From assembly GCF_019097855.1 (NCBI RefSeq), contig NZ_JAHRGL010000030.1, positions 1 to 64,000 of the forward strand: a stretch of 64,000 nucleotides of DNA. Reading direction: 5' to 3'. Shown here piece after piece: positions 17,914-28,848 of this stretch. Within the stretch, counting starts at the first letter, position 1. Every line of letters starts with the position of its first letter. The translations under genes were made by a program, and so were the position numbers. The notes beneath the pieces are model-generated. The model was given only the letters and a program-made list of their open reading frames with translations, did no database searches and had not been told where the DNA came from. Source of the stretch: Geopseudomonas aromaticivorans (GTDB lineage Bacteria > Pseudomonadota > Gammaproteobacteria > Pseudomonadales > Pseudomonadaceae).

Positions 17914-18536
17914 TGTCCGCGCGCACGCCGATGCAGAACCTCAACCTCTACCAGAGCGAAACCGCCGCGGACGCCGGACGGCCATCGGCCAGCCTGATGC
18001 TCCTCGGCGCGCTGCTGCTGCTCGCCCTGATCCTCTTCGACGGTGGCTGGAGCTACTGGCGTATGGGACAGCTGCAGGCTGCCGCCGGGCAGGCGCAACA
18101 GGCCGCGGCCCAGGCCGAGGGCGAACTGGCGCAGGGGCGGCAGAACTTCCGCGAGCCGCAGCCCGACCCGCGGCTGCCGGGCCAGCTGGCCGAGCTGGAG
18201 GCGGCCAACCGCCAGCTGCAGCAGCTGGCCGAGCACCTGCAGGCCCTGCTGCGCGAGCGCAGCGCCGGTTTCCGCGCGCCGCTGGACGCCCTCGCCGAAC
18301 GGCATGTGGCTGGGCTTTGGCTGAGCGCCATCCGTCTCGAGCAAGGCGGCAGCCAGTTGCTGCTGGAGGGCGCCAGCCAGAGCCCCGAACTGCTGCCCGA
18401 TTACCTGAACAGCCTCGGCCGCAGTTCGGCCTTCGCCGGGCGGCAGTTCGCCCGCTTCGACCTGGACCGCGACGAGCGCGGCGTATTGCACTTCCGCCTG
18501 GCCTCCCAGGCGGGCAGCGAGGAGGGCACGCGATGA
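17913..18536 (+). CDS. PilN-like MSHA platform protein (MshI2 type)
   Basis: 207 residues. The N-terminus has MQNLNLYQSE, matching the PilN-type motif that binds the PilM/MshI fold. It is followed by one membrane segment (about 28-45), a coiled coil rich in Q/A/E (50-115) and a small periplasmic alpha/beta domain. Some MSHA clusters carry this as a second mshI gene. It overlaps its neighbours by 1 and 4 nt. Confidence 0.78.
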   Translation: MSARTPMQNLNLYQSETAADAGRPSASLMLLGALLLLALILFDGGWSYWRMGQLQAAAGQAQQAAAQAEGELAQGRQNFREPQPDPRLPGQLAELEAANRQLQQLAEHLQALLRERSAGFRAPLDALAERHVAGLWLSAIRLEQGGSQLLLEGASQSPELLPDYLNSLGRSSAFAGRQFARFDLDRDERGVLHFRLASQAGSEEGTR

Positions 18537-19267
18537 ATCCGTTACTGCAACGCTGGCACGCCCTGGCCCCGCGCGAACAGTGGATGGCCTTCGCGGTCGC
18601 CCTGCTGCTGCCGGCGATGGCCTGGCTGATGCTCGGCCACGACCCGCTGGCGCAGCGCCTCAAGCAGCTGCAGGGCGAACAGCAGGGCGCCGAAACCCGC
18701 CGTCTGGACGCGCGCAGCGCGCTGGCCGAGCTGCAGGCACGCGCCGCTGTCGATCCCGACCTGGCGCTGCGCCAGGCGCTGCTGGCCGCACAGGCCGTGC
18801 GCGACGGCCAGCTGGATGCCCTGCAGCGCGAAACCGCCGCGCTGATCGATCCGCAGCGCATGCAGCGGGTGCTGCAGGATCTGCTGCAGACCCGCCCGGG
18901 CCTGCGCCTGCTGGGCCTGGAAAGCTTCTCCGCGCCGCTTGTCCTGCCGGCCGCGCCCGCCGCCGACCCGCAACGGCCGGCCAGCGGCCAGCCGGCGGCC
19001 GTCGCCACGGCAAATACCGCCAACCCTGCAGCGCCGGCGCCCGCGCCGATCCTCTACCGCCACGGCATGCGCCTGACCCTGGAGGGCAGCTACTTCGAGC
19101 TGCGCGACTACCTGCAGGACATCGAGCGGCAGAGCTTGGGCCAGGACGGCCGCCGCCTGTTCTGGGAGCGCCTCGACTACCAGGTCGACGAGGCCGGGCC
19201 GGGCAAGGCACGGATCACCCTCGAGCTGTACACCCTGAGCCGAGAAGCGGGGTGGATCGGTGTCTAG
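18533..19267 (+). CDS. mshJ: MSHA biogenesis protein MshJ (PilO/GspM-like)
   Basis: 244 residues with one membrane segment (about 18-35), a coiled coil (40-110), an Ala/Pro-rich linker (about 140-175) and a C-terminal ferredoxin-like domain. This is the architecture of PilO/GspM/MshJ proteins that pair with the PilN-like protein in the inner-membrane alignment complex. ATG at 18533 overlaps the upstream stop by 4 nt, and its own 3' end overlaps mshK by 8 nt. Confidence 0.8.
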   Translation: MNPLLQRWHALAPREQWMAFAVALLLPAMAWLMLGHDPLAQRLKQLQGEQQGAETRRLDARSALAELQARAAVDPDLALRQALLAAQAVRDGQLDALQRETAALIDPQRMQRVLQDLLQTRPGLRLLGLESFSAPLVLPAAPAADPQRPASGQPAAVATANTANPAAPAPAPILYRHGMRLTLEGSYFELRDYLQDIERQSLGQDGRRLFWERLDYQVDEAGPGKARITLELYTLSREAGWIGV

Positions 19268-19595
19268 ATGGCTGCTGACCCTGGGCTGCGCACTGCCGTT
19301 GCTGGCTGCTGCCGCCGTCGACCCGACCCTGCCGCCGCCGGCGCTGGCCAACCCTGCCGCGGAGGCCGCCGAGGCGGCGGCCCCGGCGCCGCCGCTGCAG
19401 GCCATCCTGCGCGGCCCCGCCGGCGCGCGTGCGGTGCTCGGCGGGCGCAGCCTGCGGGTCGGCGAGCGCCATGGCGACCTGCGCGTGCTGGCCATCCGCG
19501 CGCGCAGCGTACTGATCGAACGCCAGGGGCAGCGCAGCGAGCTGCACCTGACTCAACCCATTCTGACTCCCGCCACCCGGAGCCTGAGCCGCTGA
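19260..19595 (+). CDS. mshK: MSHA biogenesis protein MshK (PilP/GspC-like)
   Basis: 111 residues: signal or anchor sequence at 1-18, a Pro/Ala-rich linker (20-45), then a small beta domain (LQAILRGPAGARAVLGGRSLRVGE) like the homology region of PilP/GspC. Such proteins link the inner-membrane complex to the secretin. It uses a GTG start inside the end of mshJ and shares its stop with the mshL start. Confidence 0.78.
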   Translation: MSRWLLTLGCALPLLAAAAVDPTLPPPALANPAAEAAEAAAPAPPLQAILRGPAGARAVLGGRSLRVGERHGDLRVLAIRARSVLIERQGQRSELHLTQPILTPATRSLSR

Positions 19596-21217
19596 TGCCC
19601 ATGATGCCTTTTCGCCTGTCGCACCTTGGCCTGCTCGCCGCCTGCTGCCTGCTGGCCGCCTGCCAGACCTTCACCGATGGCGACCGCCGGCTGCGCGAGC
19701 AGACCGACCGCCTGCTCGAGGACAGCCTGGCGCAGAGCCGGCGCAGCAACGTGCCGCCGCCGGCCGTGCAGGCGGCGCTGCTGCCGCCGCTGCTGCCGGA
19801 CGGCGCCGGTTTCTCCAGCGGCCCGCGTTTCGACGTCGCGGTGCGCGACATGGAGGCCCGCGAGTTCTTCCTCAGCCTGATGGACAGCGCCGGGCAGAAC
19901 CTGGTGGTGCATCCCGAGGTCAGCGGGCTGATCACCTTCAGCCTGCGCAACGTCACCCTCGATGAAGTGCTGCGGGCGGTACGCGACACCTACGGCTACG
20001 ACTTCAAGCGCACCAGCTACGGCTACCGCATCCTGCCCAACCAGCTGCAGACGCGCACCTACAACCTCAACTACCTCAACGTGCAGCGCGAGGGCTCCAG
20101 CGATACCCGGGTCAGCTCCGGCCAGGTCACCGGCAGCGACGACAGCAACTCCGACAGCTCCAACAGTTCCGCCAGCAACAACGGCAACGACAGCAGCGGC
20201 GGCAGCAATGGGGCCAGCACCCTCAACGCCAGCCAGGTGCTGACCACCAGCAAGGTCGATTTCTGGAAAGAGGTGGGCGAGGTGGTCGGCGCGCTGATCG
20301 GCGACGAGGAAGGCAACACGGTGGTGGTCAACCCGCAGGCCAGCCTGCTGGTGGTGCGCGCCTCCAGCAGCGACCAGCAGAACGTCGAGGCCTTCCTCGA
20401 GCAGGCCGAGCGCAACCTGCAGCGCCAGGTGATCCTCGAGGCGAAGATCCTCGAGGTGCGCCTGAGCGACAGCTTCCAGGCGGGGATCAACTGGACCCAG
20501 CTGGGCAGCAAGCTCAGCCTCGACCTGGCTGGCGCCCCGCTGAGCGGCGCCTCGGGCATCGACGGAGTGTTCAGCGCGCTGTACAGCAGCGGCGACTTCA
20601 GCGCCCTGCTGCAGTTGCTGGAAACCCAGGGCCAGGTGCGCGTGCTGTCCAGCCCGCGCATCTCCACGCTGAACAACCAGAAGGCGGTGATCAAGGTCGG
20701 CACCGACGAGTTCTTCGTCACCGACGTGTCGTCGACCAACACCACCACCACCACCGGGATCGCCGAGCCGACCCAGGATGTCACCCTGACGCCGTTCTTC
20801 TCCGGCATCTCCCTGGACGTGACCCCGCAGATCAACCAGCGCGAGGAGGTCACCCTGCACGTGCGGCCGACCGTCAGCCGCGTGCAGGACCAGAACAAGG
20901 AAATCAGCTTCGGCGAGGACCGCGTGCTCAACCTGCCGCTGGCACTGTCCACCACCCGCCAGTCCGACTCCATCGTGCGGGCGCGCAGCGGCCAGGTGGT
21001 GGTGATCGGCGGCCTGCTCGAGGATGTCAACGACAACACCGACGCCAACGTGCCCTGGCTGTCGAAGCTGCCGATCCTCGGCTGGCTGTTCCAGCAGCAG
21101 CGCAAGGATCTGGTGCGCAGCGAACTGGTGATTCTGCTGCGCCCGCAGGTGATCGGCGCCGACACCTGGCTCGAAGAGCTGCAGAAGAGCGCAGCCAGCT
21201 TCCGCGAGCTGAGGTAG
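19595..21217 (+). CDS. mshL: MSHA secretin MshL, lipoprotein
   Basis: 540 residues. A lipobox LLAAC places the lipidated cysteine at 23. Periplasmic N-domains follow (FDVAVRDMEAREFF, then the TYNLNYLNVQ domain), interrupted by a Ser/Asn/Asp-rich linker (about 177-205). The secretin pore domain fills the C-terminal half, including VRVLSSPRISTLNNQKA and the signature GGLLEDVNDNTD...LPILGWLF. It forms the outer-membrane channel for the pilus. Confidence 0.93.
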   Translation: MPMMPFRLSHLGLLAACCLLAACQTFTDGDRRLREQTDRLLEDSLAQSRRSNVPPPAVQAALLPPLLPDGAGFSSGPRFDVAVRDMEAREFFLSLMDSAGQNLVVHPEVSGLITFSLRNVTLDEVLRAVRDTYGYDFKRTSYGYRILPNQLQTRTYNLNYLNVQREGSSDTRVSSGQVTGSDDSNSDSSNSSASNNGNDSSGGSNGASTLNASQVLTTSKVDFWKEVGEVVGALIGDEEGNTVVVNPQASLLVVRASSSDQQNVEAFLEQAERNLQRQVILEAKILEVRLSDSFQAGINWTQLGSKLSLDLAGAPLSGASGIDGVFSALYSSGDFSALLQLLETQGQVRVLSSPRISTLNNQKAVIKVGTDEFFVTDVSSTNTTTTTGIAEPTQDVTLTPFFSGISLDVTPQINQREEVTLHVRPTVSRVQDQNKEISFGEDRVLNLPLALSTTRQSDSIVRARSGQVVVIGGLLEDVNDNTDANVPWLSKLPILGWLFQQQRKDLVRSELVILLRPQVIGADTWLEELQKSAASFRELR

Positions 21218-21221
21218 GCCC

Positions 21222-22166
21222 ATGTACCTGAGCTTCTTCGGCCTGGGCGAGAAACCTTTCGCGCTCACCCCCAACACCGCCTTTCTGGTGCGGCTGGCGC
21301 CCTATCAGGCCTGCCTCAACCTGCTGCGGGTGGCGCTGGGCGAGGGCGAAGGCTTCATCAAGGTCAGCGGCGAGGTGGGCACCGGCAAGACCCTGCTGTG
21401 CCGCGCGCTGCTCAACGCCCTCAGCGAGGATGACGGGTGCTGGCAGGTGGCCTGGCTGCCCAACCCCGGGCTCAGTCCCCGTGACCTGCGCCAGGCGCTG
21501 GCCCACGAGCTGCGCATCGCCGATACCGAGCATCTGGACGACCACAGCCTGCTGGCCGCCCTCAACCAGCGGCTGATCGAACTGGCCGCCGAAGGCAAGC
21601 GCACAGTGCTGCTGATCGACGAGGCCCAGGCCCTGCCGCCGAAGACCCTGGAAGCGCTGCGCCTGCTGACCAACCTGGAAACCGAGCACTGCAAGCTGCT
21701 GCAGGTGGTGCTGTTTGGCCAGCCGGAGCTGGACGCCGTGCTCGAGCAGGCGGAGTTCCGCCAGCTGCGCCAGCGCATCACCTTCTCCTATCGCCTGCGC
21801 CCGCTGGACCTGGCCGACACCCGCCGCTACGTCGAGGAGCGCCTGATCCACGCCGGCTACCGCGGCGAGGCGCTGTTCGAGGCCGGCGCGCTGCGCCGCC
21901 TGGTGGCCGGCAGTGGCGGCATCCCGCGGCTGATCAACATCCTCGCCCACAAGGCGCTGATGGTCGCCTTCGGTGCCGGCAGCCGCCGCGTGCGCGCCAG
22001 CCATGTGCAGCGCGCGGTGCAGGACACCGAGGGCGCGCGGCCGTTCCTGCGCCAGGGCTCCGCGTCGCTGGGCTGGAGCCTGGCCGGTGCCGCCGCGCTG
22101 CTGACCCTGCTCGGCCTGTGGCCATGGCTGCAGGGCTGGCTGGCGCAGGGAGGACTGCTGCCGTGA
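21222..22166 (+). CDS. mshM: MSHA biogenesis ATPase MshM (ExeA/GspA-like)
   Basis: 314 residues. The opening MYLSFFGLGEKPFALTPN is the ExeA-family signature. Walker A is GEVGTGKT at 50-57 and Walker B is VLLIDEAQ near 129-136. A single C-terminal membrane segment lies near 285-305. ExeA/MshM ATPases help assemble the secretin through the peptidoglycan. The family often carries a peptidoglycan-binding domain at the C-terminus; here only a short tail follows the membrane segment. The stop overlaps the mshN GTG start. Confidence 0.88.
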   Translation: MYLSFFGLGEKPFALTPNTAFLVRLAPYQACLNLLRVALGEGEGFIKVSGEVGTGKTLLCRALLNALSEDDGCWQVAWLPNPGLSPRDLRQALAHELRIADTEHLDDHSLLAALNQRLIELAAEGKRTVLLIDEAQALPPKTLEALRLLTNLETEHCKLLQVVLFGQPELDAVLEQAEFRQLRQRITFSYRLRPLDLADTRRYVEERLIHAGYRGEALFEAGALRRLVAGSGGIPRLINILAHKALMVAFGAGSRRVRASHVQRAVQDTEGARPFLRQGSASLGWSLAGAAALLTLLGLWPWLQGWLAQGGLLP

Positions 22167-23568
22167 GCCTGGTCAACGACATGCTGCGCGACCTGGAAGC
22201 CCGGCGCGCTCCGCCCGCCGAGCGTGCGCCGCTGGAGGGCCTGCTGCCCGCCGACGAAACCGCCGTCGGCCGGCGCGCCGACCTGCGCCGCGTGCTGCTG
22301 GCGCTGCCGTGGCTGCTCCTCGCCCTGCTCGCGGCACTGCTGCTGTCGCGGCTGTGGTCCGCGCCGGCGGTCAGTGACAACCTGGCGGCGCCGGCTGCCG
22401 CCGAGCCGGCCCCTGCCGTCGCCACACCCAGCGCCGCCGAGGCGCCGATCCAGCTGCTGGCCGCCCTGCCGCAGCACGGCGACGGCCGCTTCGTCCTGCA
22501 ATTGCTGCTCGACCGCGCACCCGCCTACCAGCGCAGCGAGCAGAGCGGCGTGGTCAGCCTGCGCCTGCCACACCTGCGCCTGAGCGACGGCGGCCCGCGC
22601 GAGGGGCGCTTCGAGCACGGCGGGCGCAGTCTGAACTGGAGCCTCTCGGCCGTGGGCGACGGTGCCGAATTGCTGCTGGTCGGCCTCGGCGACGCGCTGC
22701 AGGTGCGCGACCGCCTGGAGCCGGCCGGCGAGCGCTGGCAGCTGTGGATCGAGGTGCCGCTGGTGGCCGAGGCGGACGACTTCGATCCCGCGCGGCTGCC
22801 GGTGGCCGGGGCCGAGGAGCCTGCCGCGCCGCTGCTCGCCGACTACCCGGCCGCGCCCCGCGTGGAGGCGAAGCGGGCGGTCGAGCCGTCCGGCGCGGAG
22901 CCAGCGCCGCGCGCCGCCCAGCCGCCCGTGCGCACGCCGGCCGACGAGCCGGCGGTCGCACCGCGGGTTGCCCGCAGCCCGCAGGTCAACGTCGCCAGTC
23001 ACCAGCCGGATGCCCTCAGTGAGGCGCGCCAGGCCCTGCTGGCCGGCGAGCGCAGTCGCGCCATCGGCCTGCTCGAGGAGCTCAATCGCCGCCAGCCGGA
23101 GAATGGCGAAGCGCTGCGCTGGCTGGCGCGTGCCTGGCTGGCCGACGGCCGCGGCGAGCGCCTGATCGCCGAGCTGCCGGCGCGGCTGCAGCGTTTCCCG
23201 GCCGACAGCGAGCTGCGCCTGCTGCTGGCCCGTGCCCAGCTGCAGGCCGGCGACAGCGCGGCGGCGGTGGCCACCCTGGCCGCCCATCTGCCGCCGCTGG
23301 CCGGCGATCCGGCCTACCACGCGCTGCTCGCCGCCAGCTACCAGCAGACCGGCCAGTGGCGCGAGAGCGCCCAGCTGTACCGCAACCTGGTGCTGCTGCG
23401 CCCTGAACAGTCCGCCTGGCAGCTGGGCCTGGGCATCGCCCTCGAGCAGCTCGGCGAGCGCGCCGCTGCCGCCCAGCACTATCGCCAGGCCTTGCAGGGC
23501 CAGGGCCTGGATGACGGCAGTCGCCGCTATGCCCGCGAACGTGCCCAAGCCCTCGGAGGGGCCTCCTG

Positions 23569-23569
<1 letters not shown>
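22163..23569 (+). CDS. mshN: TPR protein MshN
   Basis: 468 residues: a short cytoplasmic head (MSLVNDMLRDLEARR, typical of MshN), a membrane segment near 48-64, a long Pro/Ala-rich periplasmic region (80-290) and C-terminal tetratricopeptide repeats (about 300-460). It probably works with MshM and MshL in secretin assembly. GTG start at 22163 within the mshM stop; the 3' end overlaps mshE by 1 nt. Confidence 0.85.
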
Positions 23570-25289
<1,720 letters not shown>

Positions 25290-25290
<1 letters not shown>

Positions 25291-26534
25291 TGGCGCAGTT
25301 CCGCTTCAGCGGGCGCGATGCCCAGGGCCGCAAGATCAGCGGCAGCCGCCAGGCGGCGAGCGCCGAAGCGCTGGCCGGCGAGCTGCTGGCCGAGCGCATC
25401 ACCCCGTTGAGCATCGACGCCTTGGCGGAGAAGGCGGCGGCGCCAGACCAGGACATCCTGCGCCAGCTGAACAAGCTGCTCGGCCGCGAGCGGGTCGAAC
25501 TGGAGGAGCTGATCATCTTCTGCCGGCAGATGTACAGCCTCAACAAGGCCGGCGTTCCGATCATCCGCGCCATCGGCGGCCTAGCCGAATCGACCCGCAA
25601 CCCGTACTTCCGCGAGGTGCTGCAGACCCTGCGCGGCGACCTCGAGGGCGGCACGGCCATGGCCGCCTCCCTGGGCAACCACCCCAAGGTGTTCAACCCG
25701 CTGTTCGTCAGCATGATCAGCGTCGGCGAGAACACCGGCCAGCTCGACCAGGCCTTCCGCCAGCTGGCCGGCTACCTGGAGATGGAGCGCGAGACACGCA
25801 AGCGCATCAAGCAGGCCACCCGCTACCCGCTGTTCGTGCTGATCGCCATGAGCGTGGCGCTGGCGGTGATCAACCTGCTGGTGATCCCGGCCTTCTCCAA
25901 GGTGTTCGCCCAGTTCCACGCCGAGCTGCCCTGGCCGACGCGGGTGCTGATCGGCTTCTCCGAATTCATGCAGCACTGGTGGTGGCTGCTCGGCCTCGCC
26001 CTTGCCGGGAGCCTTACTGCCTTCATCCGCTGGGTCGCCACCGAGCCCGGCGCACTGATCTGGGACCGCTGGAAGCTCAGGCTGCCGATCGTCGGGCCGA
26101 TCTTCGAGCGCATCGCCCTGGCCCGCTTCACCCGCACCTTCGCGATGATGTACCGCGCCGGCCTGCCGCTGCTGCAGACCCTGGGCATCAACAGCCACAC
26201 CGTGGGCAACCGCCACATCGGCACGGCGATCACCGCCATGCGCGAGGGCGTCGAGCGCGGCGAGGCACTGACCCGCGGCGCCGCCGCCAGCGGCCTGTTC
26301 ACCCCGCTGGTGCTGCAGATGATGGCGGTCGGCGAGGAGACCGGCGCGCTGGATGACCTGTTCATCGAGGTCGCCGATTTCTACGAGCAGGAAGTCGACT
26401 ACGACCTCAAGCGCCTGGCCGATGCCATCGAGCCGATCCTCATCGTCGCCATGGGCATGATGGTGCTGATCCTGGCACTGGGGGTGTTCTTGCCGATGTG
26501 GGAGCTGTCGGCGGCGGCCAAGGGCATCAAGTGA
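25290..26534 (+). CDS. mshG: MSHA inner-membrane platform protein MshG (PilC/GspF)
   Basis: 414 residues, a PilC/GspF-type polytopic protein with two repeated GspF domains (about 70-195 and 275-400) and three to four membrane segments (near 175-200, 225-250 and 385-410). GVPIIRAIGGLAES and GLPLLQTLGINS are the paired domain openings. It anchors the ATPase and feeds pilins into the growing fibre. It overlaps mshF, whose GTG start lies in its stop codon. Confidence 0.94.
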
Positions 26535-27040
26535 GGCCGCTGCCGGCGCGCGCCGAGCGACTGCTGCTGATTGCGCCGTTGCAGCAGGGCAGTCGGGCGG
26601 TACTTGTTTTGATCCTGGCCAATGTGATCCTTATCACGTTATGGCATATTGTGGCTGCCAGCGAGCGTGGAGCCATGAATGCGACGGTCGGGAACCTGGC
26701 GCACAGCCTCAACGCGCTGGCCGCCGAGAATATGGCGCAGGGCCGCCCGCTGGACGCGGGCTGGGCCACGCGCAATCCGTTTGTCCTGCTGCGCGGGCAG
26801 CAGGGCAACTACTGCGGCGAGCTGGCTGACGGCCAGACGCCGAGCCGGGGCTGCTGGTACTTCCTGCCGCAGCAGGCCCGCGTGCTGTACCGCGCCCGCT
26901 TCAGCGGCTGGCGCAGTGGTGGGGAGGAAGGCGTGCAGGTCTGGCAGTTGGTACGCCTTCCGCAGCAGACGATGGAAACCGCAGAGACCGGACGGCTGAC
27001 CGCCGTGGAGCTGCGGGCGGTGGACAGGATTGACCGATGA
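26531..27040 (+). CDS. mshF: MSHA biogenesis protein MshF-like
   Basis: 169 residues with one membrane segment (about 23-41) and a small periplasmic domain containing two cysteines that may pair (YCGELADG and GCWYFLP). The position between mshG and the pilin genes and the single-pass layout match MshF, whose exact function is not known. The GTG start overlaps the mshG stop (AAGTGA). A gap of 30 nt follows before mshB. Confidence 0.7.
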   Translation: MRPLPARAERLLLIAPLQQGSRAVLVLILANVILITLWHIVAASERGAMNATVGNLAHSLNALAAENMAQGRPLDAGWATRNPFVLLRGQQGNYCGELADGQTPSRGCWYFLPQQARVLYRARFSGWRSGGEEGVQVWQLVRLPQQTMETAETGRLTAVELRAVDRIDR

Positions 27041-27070
27041 CGACGCCCGCAGGGGCAAATGGAGATGGAA

Positions 27071-27601
27071 ATGAAACAACAGAAGGGCTTTACCCTGATC
27101 GAACTGGTGGTGGTGATCGTTATCCTCGGCGTCCTCGCCGCGGTGGCGCTGCCGCGCTTCATGAATGCGACCGAGGATGCGCATACCGCGGCAGTGCAGG
27201 GCACCGGTGGTGCGCTGGCGGCGGGCGTGGCGCTGGTGCACTCGCAGTGGGAACTGAATCGCGGCAAGGGCGCGCTGAATGCCACCAACCCGAACGACAA
27301 TATCGTGGGCTTCGGTGCCGATGATGTGGACGTGAATACCGAAGGCTGGCCAGTGGCGAGTGGTGGTAACAACGGCGCCCCGGCAGATGCTGACTGTGCT
27401 CAGTTGTGGACTGCTTTGCTGCAGGGGTCTGCACCTTCGGTTGCTGTTCCTACTGCCACCACCGATTACGAGGCCGAGGCCGATACTAATGGTTGCACCT
27501 ACACCTACCGTCTTGATGGTCGCACCGCGACCTCCACTCCGTCGTCTCGCACCATTGTTTATAACGCCGTTAATGGCGTTGTAACCACTAACGCCGACTG
27601 A
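27071..27601 (+). CDS. mshB: Type IV prepilin MshB (pilin-like)
   Basis: 176 residues with a class III leader MKQQKG cut before FTLIELVVVIVILG; Glu5 of the mature protein is present. Three in-frame ATGs occur within 12 bases; 27071 was chosen because GGAG lies six bases ahead. Cysteines in ADADCAQLW and TNGCTYTY could form the pilin disulfide. Codon use drifts to lower GC towards the 3' end. It lies between mshF and mshA, the usual place of mshB, and is probably a minor or priming pilin. Confidence 0.85.
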   Translation: MKQQKGFTLIELVVVIVILGVLAAVALPRFMNATEDAHTAAVQGTGGALAAGVALVHSQWELNRGKGALNATNPNDNIVGFGADDVDVNTEGWPVASGGNNGAPADADCAQLWTALLQGSAPSVAVPTATTDYEAEADTNGCTYTYRLDGRTATSTPSSRTIVYNAVNGVVTTNAD

Positions 27602-27647
27602 TTTGTTCTGCCTATAACTTGAATAGCCAATCTGGAAGGAAATAATC

Positions 27648-28121
27648 ATGAAGAAACAGCAAAGCGGTTTCACTCTGATCGAACTGATCATGGTCATCGT
27701 GGTACTGGGCATTCTGGCGGCGTTTGCGCTGCCGCGGTTTGCGGACTTTGGTGGTCAGGCCCGTACGGCCACTGTAGAGGGGCTGGCTGGCGCAATGCGT
27801 TCTGCCGCTGGGATTGCTCATGCATCTCAAGTTGCTGCTGGAGCAAGCGGTAGCACAGGTGTGACCATTGAAAACGTGCCTATCACCATGATTGGCGGTT
27901 ATCCGACTGCCGATGCAGATGGGATTATCGCTGCCGCTCAGGTTGATGGTGCTGAGGTGAGTACTGGTGGTAGTGGCTCTGCTGCGGTCCTCTATGTTGC
28001 TCCTGCTGGTGGCTCTGCAGTTTCTACCAGTACCTGCGTAGTCGCTTATACCGCGGCTAACACAACCGCTGGTGCTGAGGCTCCTGCAAGTGTTGTTGCT
28101 ACTACTGGCGGATGTAACTAA
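27648..28121 (+). CDS. mshA: Major MSHA-type pilin MshA
   Basis: 157 residues with leader MKKQQSG, then FTLIELIMVIVVLGILAAF (Glu5 present). Two cysteines near the C-terminus (TSTCVVAY and TGGCN) define the disulfide-bound D-loop of type IV pilins. The gene is clearly less GC-rich than its neighbours, as often seen for surface-exposed pilins. AAGGAAA sits before the ATG, and a TATAAC (27613-27618) 30 bases upstream could be part of an internal promoter. A stable hairpin follows the gene, fitting higher mshA mRNA levels than the rest of the cluster. Confidence 0.88.
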   Translation: MKKQQSGFTLIELIMVIVVLGILAAFALPRFADFGGQARTATVEGLAGAMRSAAGIAHASQVAAGASGSTGVTIENVPITMIGGYPTADADGIIAAAQVDGAEVSTGGSGSAAVLYVAPAGGSAVSTSTCVVAYTAANTTAGAEAPASVVATTGGCN

Positions 28122-28167
28122 GGGAGTAAATGGGGACAGACCCCGTTGCTGTTACTACGCTAAACCA

Positions 28168-28191
28168 GACAGGTGCCTCCGGGCACCTGTC
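28168..28191 (+). terminator. Stable hairpin with UCCG loop after mshA
   Basis: GACAGGTGCC pairs perfectly with GGCACCTGTC around TCCG, a member of the very stable UNCG loops. There is no U run, so it may protect the mshA mRNA 3' end or act as a leaky terminator inside the cluster. Just upstream (28133-28145) lies GGGGACAGACCCC, a motif often found beside REP-associated transposase genes. Confidence 0.6.
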
Positions 28192-28251
28192 AACTAATTA
28201 CCCAACTGCCGGCTCGGAGCTGGCTGAATTCGCCGGACAAGGACTGTCGGC

Positions 28252-28397
28252 ATGCAACAACAACGTGGCTTTACCCTGATATTGAACTGACTCTGGTGAT
28301 CGTGATGCTCGCTATCCTCTGCGCCTTTGCCCTGCCGCGCTTAGCCGATCTGGGCCGGGATGTGCGCATCGCCGGCGTGCAGACCAGTTGCTGCTGA
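28252..28397 (+). pseudogene. Broken second MshA-type pilin
   Basis: The ATG at 28252 opens MQQQRGFTLI, a prepilin leader plus cleavage site, then runs to a stop at 28288. Reading on in another frame gives ELTLVIVMLAILCAFALPRLADLG, the pilin helix matching MshA (ELIMVIVVLGILAAFALPRFADFG), then ends after ten more residues. The simplest explanation is two extra bases in CTGATATTGAACTG compared with CTGATCGAACTG, plus loss of the globular domain. It is a decayed copy of mshA directly upstream of mshC. Confidence 0.8.
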
Positions 28398-28401
28398 CCC
28401 C

Positions 28402-28848
28402 ATGCATTCCCGCGGCTTCACCCTCGTCGAGTTGATCCTGGTGATCGTGGTCATCGGCATCCTCGCCGCCGTGGTGGGGCCGCGCTTTTTCGAACGCTCG
28501 ACCTTCGACGAGCGGCTGTACGCCGAGGAAGTCCGCGCCGGCCTGCGTCATGCGCAGAAGCTGGCCTTGGCCGGCGGCTGCCGCATCCGTTTCAGCCTCG
28601 ACGCGAGCGGCTACCGCCTGCTGCGCGATGCCGACTGCGAGGGCAGCGGCAATACCTTCACGCCCAGCGTGCTCGACCCCGCCAGCGGCCAGGCGCCCTA
28701 CGCTGGTACGCCGCCGGCCGGCATCACGCTGTCGGCCGCGTTCAGCGTCGACTTCGATGCCCTCGGCCGGCCCAGCCAGGCGGTCAGCGTCACCCTCGGT
28801 GGCAGCCATGCCGTGCGTGTCGAGGCGGTCACGGGGTTCGTGCCATGA
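28402..28848 (+). CDS. mshC: Minor prepilin MshC-like
   Basis: 148 residues. The short leader MHSRG precedes FTLVELILVIVVIGILAAV. The C-terminal part has a GspH/FimT-like feel (LRHAQKLALAGGCRIRFSLDASGYRL). It is a minor pilin that probably sits at the fibre tip with MshD, MshO and MshP. No good ribosome binding site is seen; its 5' context is the remnant of the broken pilin copy. It overlaps mshD by 4 nt. Confidence 0.78.
   Translation: MHSRGFTLVELILVIVVIGILAAVVGPRFFERSTFDERLYAEEVRAGLRHAQKLALAGGCRIRFSLDASGYRLLRDADCEGSGNTFTPSVLDPASGQAPYAGTPPAGITLSAAFSVDFDALGRPSQAVSVTLGGSHAVRVEAVTGFVP

Noticed and set aside
20140-20215. Low-complexity Ser/Asn/Asp stretch suspected as a misassembly in mshL
   Set aside because: The frame is intact on both sides and such linkers between secretin N-domains are common.
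22860-22970. Pro/Ala/Arg-rich stretch in mshN suspected as a frameshift
   Set aside because: The frame continues into well-formed TPR repeats, and flexible linkers are normal in MshN.
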